Source of the DNA: Apoda limacodes
Taxonomy: Eukaryota; Arthropoda; Insecta; Lepidoptera; Limacodidae
DNA: 64,000 nt
Direction of reading: 5' to 3'
Assembly: GCA_946406115.1 (NCBI GenBank)
Contig: OX291549.1
Location: forward strand, 23,459,901 to 23,523,900
The notes under the pieces were generated by a model that worked only from the letters and a program-made list of their open reading frames with translations, had not been told where the DNA came from and made no database searches. Shown here piece after piece: positions 34,945-45,980 of the stretch (within the stretch, counting starts at the first letter, position 1; each line of letters starts with the position of its first letter). A program made the translations under genes and the position numbers.

Positions 34945-35787
34945 TCGGCCAAGTGCGAGTCGGACTCGCGCACGAAGGGTTCCGTATCATTGTTTATGAA
35001 AATGGCAAAAAAATCACGTTTGTGGTATGGGAGCCTGTAGCGAGTGAAGTATTTTAATTTGTAGTATGTAGTGTGTAAATAGCTTTAGATCAACCTTTTG
35101 CGTGTTTACTTCACTCGCTACAAGCCCCCCCTTAAATGTTTGTTTTATTTAAATTCAATTTATTTTTAAAGTGTACATATAACTAAATATTCTGTGAATA
35201 TTTCAAGCGTTTATACCTGTTTTACAGATGTACGACTTTAAGTAACTTTTAATGGAATTTGTACGAAAATTTCACTACGGAAGTACATTTTATCACTTGG
35301 TCGACTATTACTTGTTAGCCTTTAAAGTGTACTTACCCGTAATAGTTTTCCTTTTAAATTCATTTTAATTATGCGGTATTTTTTTTTTTACATTTCCAAA
35401 TACTACACTTTTGCTGGTAGAGGTGGGGACACTTGACCCTAACAAAATTAGTACTTTAAAGCTAAATGTTTCGCAAACGGAGCCCTAAATCAAAAAATTA
35501 TCTTTGCATACCACCAATGTTTTTGGAATTCCTATCCAACGATACCCCACACGATGGGGTAGACGAGAAGAAAAAAATACGTCCCCTCTTCACGTGTAGG
35601 GGAGGTACCCTAAAAAAAAAATTTTTAAATTTTATTCTACCACTTTGTCGGCTTGATAAATGTGTATATCCCTGCCAAATTGCAGCTTTCTCGTATTAGT
35701 AGTTTTTGAACTAAGCCGCCGACAGACGTACGGATGGACGGAGATGGCGAAACTATAAGGGTTCCTTGTTGACTACGGAACCCTAAA
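34945..35787 (+). mobile_element. Full-length copy of the CGGCCAAGTGCGAGTC repeat
   Basis: It runs from ATCGGCCAAGTGCGAGTCGG to TTGACTACGGAACCCTAAAA. An internal 77-codon frame is not protein-like. It is interrupted at 35036-35122 by a small terminal-inverted-repeat element. Confidence 0.7.
35036..35122. mobile_element. 87-bp MITE with 16-bp terminal inverted repeats and AGCC target duplication
   Basis: Ends TGTAGCGAGTGAAGTA and TACTTCACTCGCTACA are exact inverses, flanked by AGCC at 35032-35035 and 35123-35126. Removing the element and one AGCC restores GGGAGCCCCCC, as in related repeats. A 4-bp duplication and a very short body point to a DNA-transposon derivative; the parent family is not known to me. 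Confidence 0.8.
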
Positions 35788-36099
35788 AAAGGGAAGAACG
35801 ACACCAAAACATAACATAATATAAATTTTATTTAATATACAATTGCCTACGAATGCACAAGAACAAAAATGTTCTAATGTAAATGGGTCTGTGTTGATTG
35901 GGATAAAATACTCATACTAACATTATGTACGCTTATCCTTGAATTTTGTTGATAAATACCTACATATTAATCGCTTCCCCAACGGCTGCAAAACTATCTC
36001 TATTCAAAAGCGACGACTCTTGTAGATGGACAAAACTACTTGCACATTAATTTATATATTAGTTATATATTAATATTAGCATGTTATAGAATACTAGCT
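35788..36099. other. AT-rich non-coding DNA
   Basis: Nothing recognised. Confidence 0.45.
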
Positions 36100-36224
36100 A
36101 ACCTGGGAGCTTATTGGGAACAGTGTCGAGTACGCCAGAGGTGCCATATTATATGCAAGTAAATCTTACCTCTCGTACAGGGTCTGGCTAACTCGACACT
36201 GTTTGCAATATGCTCCTAGTCAGG
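36100..36224. mobile_element. Foldback element (GGGAGC...AACAGTGTCGAGT arms)
   Basis: GGGAGCTTATTGGGAACAGT and GTCGAGT on the left pair with ACTCGACACTGTTTGCAATA and TGCTCC on the right, with few mismatches. The middle is AT-rich. No coding capacity. Probably a MITE. Confidence 0.6.
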
Positions 36225-36288
36225 CGGTTTCTGCCCATTCCGTTGCTTCTGCGCTGTAGCTTTTAAGGATAGTAGCATGATGTTAAGG

Positions 36289-36392
36289 CCGGTCGCTTAT
36301 TACGCGAATTTTCCGATAGAAAAATTCTCAAACGCGTCCGGGGCGCGCGCGAGAATCTTTTTATCGGAAATTTCTCGTAATGTGCGCTCGGT
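36289..36392. mobile_element. Foldback element with GC-rich centre
   Basis: The left arm (GGTCGCTTATTACGCGAATT...AATTCTC) and right arm (GAGAATCTTTTTATCGGAAA...GCGCTCGG) are near-inverse over ~40 bp. Between them is a CG-only core (ACGCGTCCGGGGCGCGCGC). It lies 65 bp from the previous foldback but is unrelated to it. Confidence 0.65.
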
Positions 36393-36528
36393 GTAAAGGG
36401 CCTTCCCTAAGAACTAGCACGTTTAAACGAAAACTAAAGAAAACAAGCAAAGTTAGTTAGCTTCATTAATATCAGACTACTGCGGAGTATTATGATTTTA
36501 GCAGTAAATGTATGTGAGCATGTTTCTG

Positions 36529-37331
36529 CTGATAGCATGGACATAATTATATTATTATATATATAAATATGCTGGTGTCCCGCAAGGCTCTGTGCTGTCT
36601 CCTACGCTCTTTCTACTGCATATCAATGACATGCTTTCCATCAACAACATACATTGCTATGCAGATGACGGTACTGGAGACACTTATTACATGGGTCGTG
36701 CAAACATCCCTCGTTCCGTTGTGGAGGAAAACCGCGGAAAACTTGTGTCTCAAATCGAGACCACACTGTCCAAGGTCTCTGACTGGGGACGGGTAAACTT
36801 GGTCCGATTCAACCTTACAAAGACACAAGTCTGCGCGTTCACCGCTAAGAAAACCCCATTCACTGTAGTCCCACAATTCCACCCGGATACCAGCTTGGAC
36901 CTTTTGACTCGGTTCAACGACGGGCTGTGAGAATTGTCGACGATCCCAAACTCACTTGCCGTATCAAACCCTTAAGTCTGAGGAGAGATTTTGCCTCCCT
37001 GTGTGTGTTCTACCGCTTGTAAAATGGGATGTGTTCTGAGGACTTGTTCGAAATTATGCCCACGGCTACTTTCTACCATCGCACCGTTCGCCATAGGCAG
37101 GGAATTCATTCTCATACTTTAGAATCGAAATAGTCGCGTAGAGTGCGGTTTCAGAGAAATTTTCTCCCGCGAACGCTTGGGTTGTGGAATGAGCTCCCTG
37201 CCAAGGTTTTCTCTGAGGACTACAGTATGGGCTTCTTCAAGAAAGAAGTTATTGGATTTCTCAAGGGTTGGCAACGCGCGAGTGATACCCCTGGTGTTGC
37301 AAGCGTCCATAGGCCACGGTGACCGCTTATT
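36529..37331 (+). mobile_element. LINE-A fragment with intact YADD, AT insert and deletion
   Basis: Starts at CTGATAGCATGGACAT (full-copy ~7628). An AT-only insert of ~25 bp (about 36545-36568) sits before GCTGGTGTCCCGCAAGG. LLHINDML and CYADDGTGD follow. A deletion of ~233 bp at 36880 joins CACAATTCCA to CCCGGATACC. It ends GGTGACCGCTTA, losing the tail. Confidence 0.87.
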
Positions 37332-37342
37332 TGATAATAACC

Positions 37343-37437
37343 CGGAAGTTTCTCTGAAACCGCACTGTATGTGACCATTTAGGTTCTAAAGCGTGGGAAT
37401 GAATTTCCGCCGTTGACGAGCGGGACGACGGTAGAAT
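37343..37437 (-). mobile_element. Short inverted LINE-A scrap
   Basis: GGAAGTTTCTCTGAAACCGC and GTGACCATTTAGGTTCTAAA are reverse-strand matches to full-copy ~8370-8470. It lies immediately after the + strand fragment, forming an inverted junction. Confidence 0.75.
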
Positions 37438-38255
37438 GTGACGTCATAATGAAGCCAACATGTTGTATGTAAGTTACATAATGCTCTAAGCAATAAGAAC
37501 AATGTACACAAATATATCAAGTTTTGTATTAAATGAAAGATTATGAAAATGTATAATTTGTAATTAAAAAATGTTTACCTAATCGAGCCGTTGTCGGTAT
37601 ATTTATATGTTTCCGTGTAGGTCCTAAACTTCTGACCGTATTTTGACAAACGAGGTGACGATAGTTTCATCTCAAGTGGTCCGGGTTTCATGGGCTATGT
37701 GACTAGCGTGACGTCTCATATAATTAAAGCACTTAAAATATGTCGTAAAGTCTCAATGAACCCATTTTAAATTTATACTATACCGTCTTTGATAAAATTT
37801 GAGTAGTAAAGTTTTGGTTTTTAAACTTCCACTTGTACCTACGTACCTATATAGATAAATAAAGGTAGATTTATGTTACTCCGGGTGATTTTTCGATAGC
37901 CGTGTTTGCGCACGTCTTTAGTGTTATCAACCATTTCTGTTTAGTTTTTTCATAAATATACATACATATAAGTCTGTTGAAAGACAATACATAGGTTTAG
38001 TTACCTAAGTATAATATGACACTACTATTCTATAATAATAGACACTGCATTTTTATTATTTGAATTTTTTACTTAGAGTTTTAAACGGAATGTCGTCTGC
38101 GTCAACATAATATTACGATAGCTTAGGATGTAAAAACTGCCTAAATTAAATTACTTTACGAAACAAATACATCAATAGAACGTCTTTTATCGTCAATTTT
38201 GCCGCTATGGTTTACTAAATACAATATCGTCCGACGTCAAATACTCGGCGAACAT
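37438..38255. other. AT-rich non-coding DNA
   Basis: Nothing recognised. Confidence 0.45.
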
Positions 38256-38338
38256 ATTAATGATACACCGCGCAGCGCCGGGGCCGGGAGGAGACCATGC
38301 GTCAACCGGGCTCGGCCGTGGCGCGGTGTATCATCAAT
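38256..38338. repeat. GC-rich inverted repeat, 18-bp arms
   Basis: ATTAATGATACACCGCGC (38256-38273) pairs with GCGCGGTGTATCATCAAT (38321-38338) with one mismatch. The 47-base loop is very GC-rich (CCGGGGCCGGGAGG, CGGGCTCGGCCG). A diverged echo of the right side (CGGCCCGGCTCGG...CCATGGATCATC) occurs at 38579-38610. Confidence 0.7.
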
Positions 38339-38372
38339 TGGTTTATAGGTTCATACAAAAGTATGATTGCAT

Positions 38373-38549
38373 TCTTTGACCCGAAGGGACGACCCCAAGA
38401 GGGACAACCCAAGCCGAGGCTCCCCCCGCGGCAAGCCCTTGAGCGTTGGGCGCTATATGGGTTGAGACTCCTCAGAGTCTCGCCCCAGAAGTCCCGTGAA
38501 GCAGTCATGGCTACATCAGCCAACTGCATAGTCAGATCAGAAAAAAAAA
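38373..38549 (+). mobile_element. Second copy of the GC-rich retroelement 3' end with poly(A)
   Basis: CTTTGACCCGAAGGGACGAC, AGCCGAGGCTCCCCCCGCGG, CTATATGGGTTGAGACTCC and AGAGTCTCGCCCC match the element at 11096-11460 in opposite orientation. It ends in a run of A near 38539-38549. Family unassigned, possibly an R1-like LINE. Confidence 0.6.
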
Positions 38550-39086
38550 ATCTTTGACCGTGCTCCGGCCGGAAAACGGCCCGGCTCGGTCTCTGTGCAC
38601 CATGGATCATCCTTTAGAATATAAATATTCTGGATTCAAAAGTATGACTAAAGTTTTAAAATTTATTTTCATATTTTTGTCTGTTTAAGTAATATTAAAT
38701 CACTTGAAGAATTATAATAGATTTTTCTTCAATGTAATAGCTTACTGTCAAGATCAAAATTTATAGTAAGATAGAGAATTGTACTTTTCTTATTTTTAGC
38801 AACATTTTCTTGAGTATTTGTTTTGGTTGCGTATTGTTTAAAAAGATATTTTTTTTCGGTTCTGCAACAAAAATGACCCAAATAAATTTAAAATATATGT
38901 CAAAGATAGTTTAATGAAAAAAAGCTATAACAAAGTTGATGAATACATAAATGATAAAAATGATTGGAAAAATATTGATTTGTATTGGGGCATTTGAAAT
39001 ATTTTTTTAAATTAAAACATTGTATATTATGTTACTATCTAGTGTAAGGCTATATTGTATTTTTATATGATGTATAAAAGATTAAC
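38550..39086. other. Short GC-rich patch then AT-rich DNA
   Basis: Bases 38555-38615 are GC-rich and resemble the inverted repeat at 38256. The remainder is AT-rich with nothing recognised. Confidence 0.4.
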
Positions 39087-39630
39087 TGCTGAGTTTATTG
39101 CCGGTTCTTCTCGGTAGTAAAGCATTACGAACCTTCCAATCTTCTCCTCTTATATTTTGTTCACACACACAATCGAAGTTTTATTGGAGTTGCTTGAGTG
39201 TGTCATGCTCTCTCAAAGTGTCTCTGCGGTGGTGGCGTGTGTGGCGGGTCGTTACGTTCCCTAAAACATGGTTGAGCGAAGCGATGGCTGATTCATGTGT
39301 CATACTCGTGAACGGGTGCCGCCTGTGGAGGCTGGTCTGCTCTTGCAAACTTCTTTGTATTCTTAGTATTTAACATTGATTATTTCTTAGTGATGAATAC
39401 ATAAACTGTCGTTTTTTGTCGTCATTGTGCTTTATATTTCATGTTTTTTATGTTTGTAATGAAAAGTGTCATTTTATGATAGGGAGGGCATTTTCCAATA
39501 TTTTAATTGGACGCTGTAAAAGAAAGGGAGAAAAAAAATGCCCTTGCTGAGTTTCTTGCCGGTTCTTCTCAGTACAAGGTCTCCCGCCCTATAGACTTAC
39601 GAACCGATGGCGTAGTGACATTCATAAGTG
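39087..39630 (+). repeat. Two copies of a GCTGAGTTT.TTGCCGGTTCTTCTC repeat motif
   Basis: GCTGAGTTTATTGCCGGTTC at ~39089 and GCTGAGTTTCTTGCCGGTTC at ~39547 begin two related segments, each followed by ...ACGAACC. I have seen this motif as a dispersed lepidopteran repeat. The ~430 bases between hold a 91-codon frame (39098-39373) with no recognised family. Confidence 0.5.
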
Positions 39631-39768
39631 CTCAATTATTGTGCCTAAATTTGTTTTTAGGTTGCTAATGTCTAATAAATAAAACGAGTTACTTTATATT
39701 GGTGAATATATTAATTAAAAGCATTAATAAAACCCATAAATTTATGATCGTCGTTCAACTGTCTGTGT

Positions 39769-39840
39769 AGGGTTCCGTAGCCAAATGACAAAAACAAAAC
39801 CCGTATAGTATCGACATGTCGATCCGTCCGTCCATATCCT
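39769..39840 (-). repeat. Inverted tail of the CGGCCAAGTGCGAGTC repeat
   Basis: TAGGGTTCCGTAGCCAAATG, then CGATCCGTCCGTCCATATCC, is the reverse of the GGACGGA...GGAACCCTA end seen at 35727-35787. Confidence 0.55.
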
Positions 39841-39980
39841 AAATATACCTATCACCGTCTTTAAAATTCTGTCATGTTTCGATTCAAAAGAAAAAGGAGG
39901 AGGTTGTAAATTCGGTTGTTTGTTTTGTGTTGTACTTTATAAATTTTAATTATAATTCGGGGTTCATAAATATCCTATAT

Positions 39981-39985
<5 letters not shown>

Positions 39986-40043
<58 letters not shown>
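39986..40043. repeat. (AT)n microsatellite
   Basis: About 29 uninterrupted AT dinucleotides followed by GTGTGTATAT. Confidence 0.97.
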
Positions 40044-40049
<6 letters not shown>

Positions 40050-40399
40050 ATATAATATTTTTGATATTTATTAAAATCAAATTACTTTTATAATGTATAT
40101 TTTATAAATATAAATCTCCAAGTTTGCAAACAAATAAAATATCAACGATAAATACTTTTGTAAGTAAATTTAGTTATTTACAAACAGTCCTTGTATTTAA
40201 AAAAATATCAATACTTTATGAGTAAGTCTGCTATTTATATTTTATTAGTGATAAATTATTATAACGTATGATTTTTCACATTTAATATATACATATAGTA
40301 TAAATTAATGCATCTTAAAATTTACCTATATCAAGCATAAATTTTTAAGCTTTAATAATTTAAAACCTTTTACCTATATTTTATTTTTGAACTTTACCG
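40044..40399. other. AT-rich non-coding DNA
   Basis: Nothing recognised. Confidence 0.45.
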
Positions 40400-40587
40400 A
40401 CGGCGCCACCTGGTTGTATTATATGGATACCAGACAAAGAATACAAATTAATACATACACATAGAAAACACCCAGTCTTAAGACAAACACAAATGTTCAT
40501 CACATAAATATTTGTCTTGTGCGAGAATCGAACCCACGCTCCCATGATTTATCAGTACGGTCATTACCACTAAACCACGGAGCCATT
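40400..40587 (-). mobile_element. tRNA-derived SINE, inverted
   Basis: On the - strand the head reads GGCTCCGTGGTTTAGTGGTA (A box) and, ~30 bases on, GTGGGTTCGATTCTCGCACA (B box). The body follows: GACAAATATTTATGTGATGA, CTGGGTGTTTTCTATGTGTA and TATCCATATAATACAACC. The head resembles a functional tRNA but the acceptor stem does not close, so it is a SINE, of a different type from the one at 10420. Confidence 0.75.
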
Positions 40588-41023
40588 CATGCGAACCCTG
40601 TTATAATTTAATTTTATTGTGAAAATGGTTTTTAAAGGAGGAGGTTCCTACTTTCAAACAGAAAAAATTAAAACGTAACAGACACGCAACACCTTCTTTT
40701 GTGACACAAATAAAAGTATCAAATTGAAAGTTGCTTCTCATACACTTCAGTCATTTTCTGATTGACACAATACGCATATTCTGTGACCGAAACAGACAGA
40801 CGAGCTGACACTACATTTTGGCATTTAAAAACTGATCTTTTGAAACGGGGCTCGGTATCTCAGTGATACATTTTACTGTAGAAATATCTAGACTTATTTT
40901 AATACCACCTTGAAAAAAGTTTTATTGTTGTTTTTTTTTAATGCCTAGAACTTTAATTCTACTTACTAACATTAAACAGTTAAAATAAAGTTCTAAAAGA
41001 AGCTTAAGACTTATTTAATACTA
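40588..41023. other. AT-rich DNA with a repeat-tail scrap
   Basis: AAAGGAGGAGGTTCC at 40636 is a scrap of the AAGTCGGTT repeat family; nothing else recognised. Confidence 0.4.
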
Positions 41024-41300
41024 GACTTTGCCAGCGGCTCCGCCCGCCCTAAATTTGGTTATCGGCGTTGAACTCCTTTATTAACATTATTATTATACTA
41101 ATGACGTTCGCTATAGCAAGCTTTAGCTAAAGCTCGTTTAAGCTCGATTATAGTTATTTCCGCGGGAACTTTTAAATTTTTCGGGATAAACAGTAGGCTA
41201 TGCGCTATTCCAGGACCTAATTTATAGGTGTGCCAAGTTATTGAGTAACAAACATCCAGACATTATTACAAAATTTCACATTAAAATATTAGTAGGATGA
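41024..41300 (+). mobile_element. Lepidopteran CTTTGCCAGCGGCTCCGCCC repeat
   Basis: It starts with ACTAGACTTTGCCAGCGGCT and has TTCGCTATAGCAAGC, TTTCCGCGGGAACTTTTAAA, TTCGGGATAAACAGTAGGCT and an ATATTAGTAGGATGA end. A copy with an internal deletion near 41242. Confidence 0.7.
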
Positions 41301-42999
41301 TTTGAAAATATCTAATGGCAGCGCTCTTGTGTATAAGGAACTGAAGTACTGATATGTGAATGCGTAAAGCTCGTCTTACAACCAACTCCTTAGAAGGAGG
41401 TTATATTATTTTTCTGTATGTTAGGTTATAAATAAATAAAAAAAAACCATGCACTGTTTCCCCCTAGTTGATGACTTACCTACATACCAAATTTTACGTT
41501 TCTAGTCTCAGCGGTTTGGCTGTGCGTTGATATGTCATTGAATAAGTCAGTCAGTTCCTTTATTTATTTATACAAATATTTATTAATCAGTACCTTTCTT
41601 CTACATCTATCGATCTATCTCGATTAGGTGTCTACATTGCTGGTTCTTACTAGCGTAAAGCCATATAATACGATACAGGAGGGCTTACACCAGGGGGGTA
41701 ACGTGGCTTAGTGGAGTTGTAGGATAAAATAATTTCTAACAAAAAACAATCAGGATTCACTTCACATATCTCCCGCACTGCTCCCTAATGTGGAGACTAA
41801 ATAGTAGAAAATCATAGGTACGGCAATTGATTTTAAGAAGATAGATAAGGGACAAATGTATGTATTATTTTACTTTTACTGTATATTTTAAAATTAAAAT
41901 ATATGTAAATATTTTTAAAAAGCTCTTTTATTGAAATACTATATAAACCAATTTAAATATTCCTAAATTGCGTTTTCCATCGGCTCACACCACTTTCAGT
42001 CCTCTTTTAATAATGGTAATAACTTTGTTTCTCTCGGATTAAAAAAAAAAAACAGTCCAAATCCTTTTGTACTCCCAAAATTCCATACTGGACTTATGAG
42101 CAGAATTATTGCTTTAATTAAATGCTGGCTATTTATTTGTTAGAAAAACGTTGGCTACATTGACACGTATACGTTCACGATCTTTATCCACAAATGTCGA
42201 CCGTCGTGAAGATTAATGTAGATTAAGAAGGCCACCTCGTCGAAAGACGACAGCAAAGAACAGTGCGTCATCATTGATACTCCATCCTCAATCTCTGCCA
42301 AGCGAAGCGAGCTATTGTCTACTAGTCTTGCCAAAGAAGTAAGTATACCTGCATACTAAATGATGAATTGGCAAGCGCACAGCCCGCACCAACGAATCGG
42401 GCCGCAACCAGTATTTATATAGGAACCTATTATAAGCCGACCTTCGAACAGTAAAAAAAATGTGCTGATACTGAGCATGTTCCTGAAACGCTTTCTTTGC
42501 AGACAGTTTAAAATTGATTTTCTTCCGCATTGCTACGCAAGTTTCCAATGTTTTACAAAGTAATTTTGTTTAAAAACCCTAAAATATAAGTACGTTATTG
42601 GTTGCGTTTCAATACAAAGTATTGTAAGCAATAAATTATTATCATTGTTAATATTATTTATCTTTAACAGCGTAAAAGATAAATTATACCAAACATAATG
42701 AGAAAAGGGGGCCAAGTTCAGCATAGATTTAAATATTTGCCGTTAAAAAGTTGAGATCTTAATTGGCAATAAATTTTATAATATTTCCGATATTCATTCA
42801 TTTATATTCATTTTGTATTCAGTCTCACATTTAAAGAAATAACTATTAATATCGATGGGCTGACGTTTTAGTCGATTATTTTGACTGTTAAAACATCTCA
42901 ATTTAATTCGATTGTTTCCGCGTCAAGCCGAGTTAGAATATGGTTCCATTCTCCACTCAACTCAGCGCGCATTCGATTTTTCAAGTCGAATCTGAAAGG
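41301..42999. other. AT-rich non-coding DNA
   Basis: Nothing recognised. A slightly GC-richer patch at 42170-42320 and a 78-codon - strand frame at 42548-42312 have no identifiable family. Confidence 0.35.
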
Positions 43000-43160
43000 A
43001 CACGAGGTAGAAACGTGGTAGATACCATGTAGAGACGAGTAATCATGAGGTTGACATACAGTAGACTCGTGTAGATACGAGGTAGGCATAAAGTAGGCAT
43101 TAGGTAGACACTAGATTGACCCGGGGAAGTCAGGGGTAGACACGAGGTAGATACTGTGCA
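43000..43160 (+). repeat. Degenerate GTAGACACGAG minisatellite
   Basis: Worn units GAGGTAGAAACGTGGTAGAT, GTAGAGACGAG, GTAGACTCGTGTAGATACGA, GGTAGGCATAAAGTAGGCAT, GGTAGACACTAG and GGTAGACACGAGGTAGATAC follow one another at ~10-20 base spacing. Confidence 0.6.
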
Positions 43161-45689
43161 AGACCTTAGTAGAGTATGGTTTGAAATTTTGCAATATTAT
43201 TAGATACACTGTTCTACGGGACTCCTACTTGGTTTAAGAGTAATCTTTATAAAAATCTAACTATCAGTGAAAGGAGGCTTGGCCAGGGAATTCTTGCTGC
43301 CATTACATACGGACTCTGGGTGGTGTTTGTTAGCGAAGGCTAACAATACCGCACTTTACAGAGTCGTCGCAAAGACTGGAAACTTCTTCTCCGTGCGTCT
43401 CTCTAGGACGAAGGAGAGTGGAGTTCTGACTCATTCACTCTCCCGAAGCCAATAGGGGAGAAATAGAGATGGAACAATACTCTTCCCAACCGTGACTGTT
43501 GCGGACAAATACTAAATTGAACTAATACCACGATCACTTGACACTGCTACTGATGGTTTAGGTAATAAGAATCCAACATAACCTTCATGTAGCAAAACTA
43601 TTAAAGATATTCCAGCGCTAAAGCAAGTTAGTTTGGTGAAGTTGCGTAAATTAAAATTTCAAAAAATAACCGAAGCCACATTAAAGCACATATTTGTATG
43701 AACCGGACTTCAACTAGCCAATCCTCAGGTTTGACGAATTTTATCTGCTGACTATAACATACTTATTATTTTCTAACGTTTTTCCTTCAGGTAAATGTAC
43801 ATATTTTTGTATATAGGTACATGTAACCAAAAGTTTATCAAAACTCACGTCTATACTACATATATAATCTCAAATATACTGTTTAATATTTTTAATTCAA
43901 ATTCAGTCAAAAGAAGAATCCATTTACGATTACATAAATCGGTGCTGTTTTCAAGCGGCACAAAATAATTTTAGTGCACGTATCTTGAGTCTGTTCTCAT
44001 AAGCAAATTGCTCGAGTCACTGGACTTGCTTACGTCACGGGACACGATGCCAAATTACGTAGGCTTGTGTAATATGTGTCTATTTACGATGTGTCACTAT
44101 ATTCATTTAATTTACCTATACTTATTAAATAAAACATTTTTTATAAACGACTAATGTTTTTATTAGACCACTTTTTGTGAGTATGCTATTTAGCTATTCA
44201 ATGCTGAAAATAGAGAAACTGCCTTTAAAACTGTCACATGACCAGAAAAAAAACCTATTTGACATCAACTCTACACAATAACATAACACCAAATTCCAAT
44301 TTGTTAAAAAAACGTCTAAACCTCTAAAAAACAATCAATTTCAAAGTGGTCTCTAGTTTATCGTCCACAAATTCTTCGTTTATCCTTATTCCAATCCCAT
44401 TCTTACTAGCATATAAATATAAAAAACTCTTTTTGTTATACCTTAACGTCACAACGGAGCAATAAACAATTTAGCAGTTGGAGAGACGGAAAAGGATAAT
44501 TTAAGACTTAATTAATAGTTCAAATAGAAAAAGATTTTTCTATTTGTCTACAGGTAAAACTACAAAGCAATATTCCTTTACGTCGCAACTCGCTACGTAG
44601 CAACAAGTTGACTTGATTTTAAAACCCTAAAAATCGTAGACTTACCAAGCGGAGAATCATTCGTAGCTGTTACGTAGCTGGTGCAATTTGCATAGCTGAT
44701 ACAATTTGCGGTAGACCTTGCTACGCCGGTGCCGTAGCAGATATAAATGAAAACATTCGTCTTTCTCGAAACTGCTTACTTTTTGCCATCAAAATGTTTC
44801 CCAATAGGTGTATATATATTTTCTTTTATATTATATTGTTGGTTTTACTTTTAGCTTTGAACCTTAAGGCAGATGTTTATATTATTATTAAAATGTATTT
44901 TTATTACGTTGGTATTATAATTGTTCCTTAAAAAACATAATGTTAATCTAAAGATAATATTTATGGAGGTAATATTTAAAATTACCCTTGTGCTACAAGT
45001 AGCGGTAACCTTGGTTATTTCGTTTTTAGGTATACTCTTTAGAATATTTAAAAAAATAAAACACAATTAAGTTTTAGTAGGTATTTCGACTATTAACAGT
45101 CGGTTTATATACTGAAAATTGTAAAAGATAATAAATTAGTAAAAAAAAATATATTTAACTATTTTTATTGATTAAATTATTAAATGAATACGTCAAACCT
45201 ATGCACATCACAAGCAGTAAAATGACGTTCCATGGCACACCAACAATTATTTAATTGAAATTGTAGCTTCCGACGTTTGGCCTCGTCATCTTTTATGACG
45301 TATAGTTGATGACGTAGATACCTAAATTACATACCCTCCACTTGTCTTGTAGCAATGGTCTTAAATAACAATGTTAATTGTACATAGTATAATGCACATG
45401 TATTAAAGAATTTATTACATCATCAAAAATATTAATTACCTGTCATTTTCGGAAATTTATTCACCATCAAAACACTCTACTTCCTCAATAAAGATTATTT
45501 TTTATTGAATAGTTTTAATTTACTTCTTGATTTGGCATTTGGAACCGGTAAGATGTTCTGAACAGTTAATTATGTACAATTTCCTTGTAATTTGTAAATT
45601 AAAGGTAACATTAGGTGTTGTCAGTGAGAAAAGATAACAAAGTCAGTTCGTAGTTGTCAAAGCTAATTTAGTGCAATTTTGGGCTTTGA
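43161..45689. other. AT-rich DNA, no gene recognised
   Basis: Bases 43267-43455 hold a 62-codon + frame in GC-richer sequence that I cannot assign. The rest is AT-rich. CGTAGC-type words recur at 44580-44745 without a clear unit. Confidence 0.35.
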
Positions 45690-45759
45690 TGCTTAGTAGT
45701 AAAGACTACAGGATATGAAGCTGAGTGTTTGAGAGGAGAATAGATTCTGGCAGAAAAGT

Positions 45760-45830
45760 GGTAGTTGGCATCGGTCCCACAACCCACCACGAAGCTTATA
45801 AAAGGGGGCAGCTATTTGGTACCGCGCCCG
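45760..45830 (+). promoter_or_regulatory. Candidate RNA polymerase II core promoter (TATA box)
   Basis: GCTTATAAAAGGGGGC puts a perfect TATAAAAG at 45797-45804 in the middle of a shift from AT-rich to GC-rich DNA (ACCGCGCCCGGCGCGCCGCA). A start site ~30 bp downstream (about 45825) would precede an exon with a consensus donor. No initiator or downstream element is clear. Confidence 0.45.
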
Positions 45831-45980
45831 GCGCGCCGCACTCCTCAATCCGACGCTGTCCTCATGGGGCGCGCCAACTTCAAACGATAACTCCTGCTTA
45901 AACAAAAAGAAAGATTTTCTTTCTATAAAGTTGGACGTATGAAACAAACCTTTAATCGGGACCAAGTGTTTAGTGATACG
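45825..45980 (+). other. Candidate 5'-UTR first exon ending in splice donor
   Basis: Bases 45825-45980 follow the TATA box. The first ATG (45864) opens only MGRANFKR and a stop, so the exon would be untranslated with a small upstream ORF. GATACG|GTAAGT at 45980/45981 matches a strong donor. No acceptor or coding exon was identified downstream, so the gene it would belong to is unknown. This may be the only host-gene trace in the window. Confidence 0.35.

Noticed and set aside
40500..40587. A genuine tRNA gene on the - strand
   Set aside because: The head is tRNA-like, but a conserved non-tRNA body follows directly and the acceptor stem does not close, so it is called a SINE.
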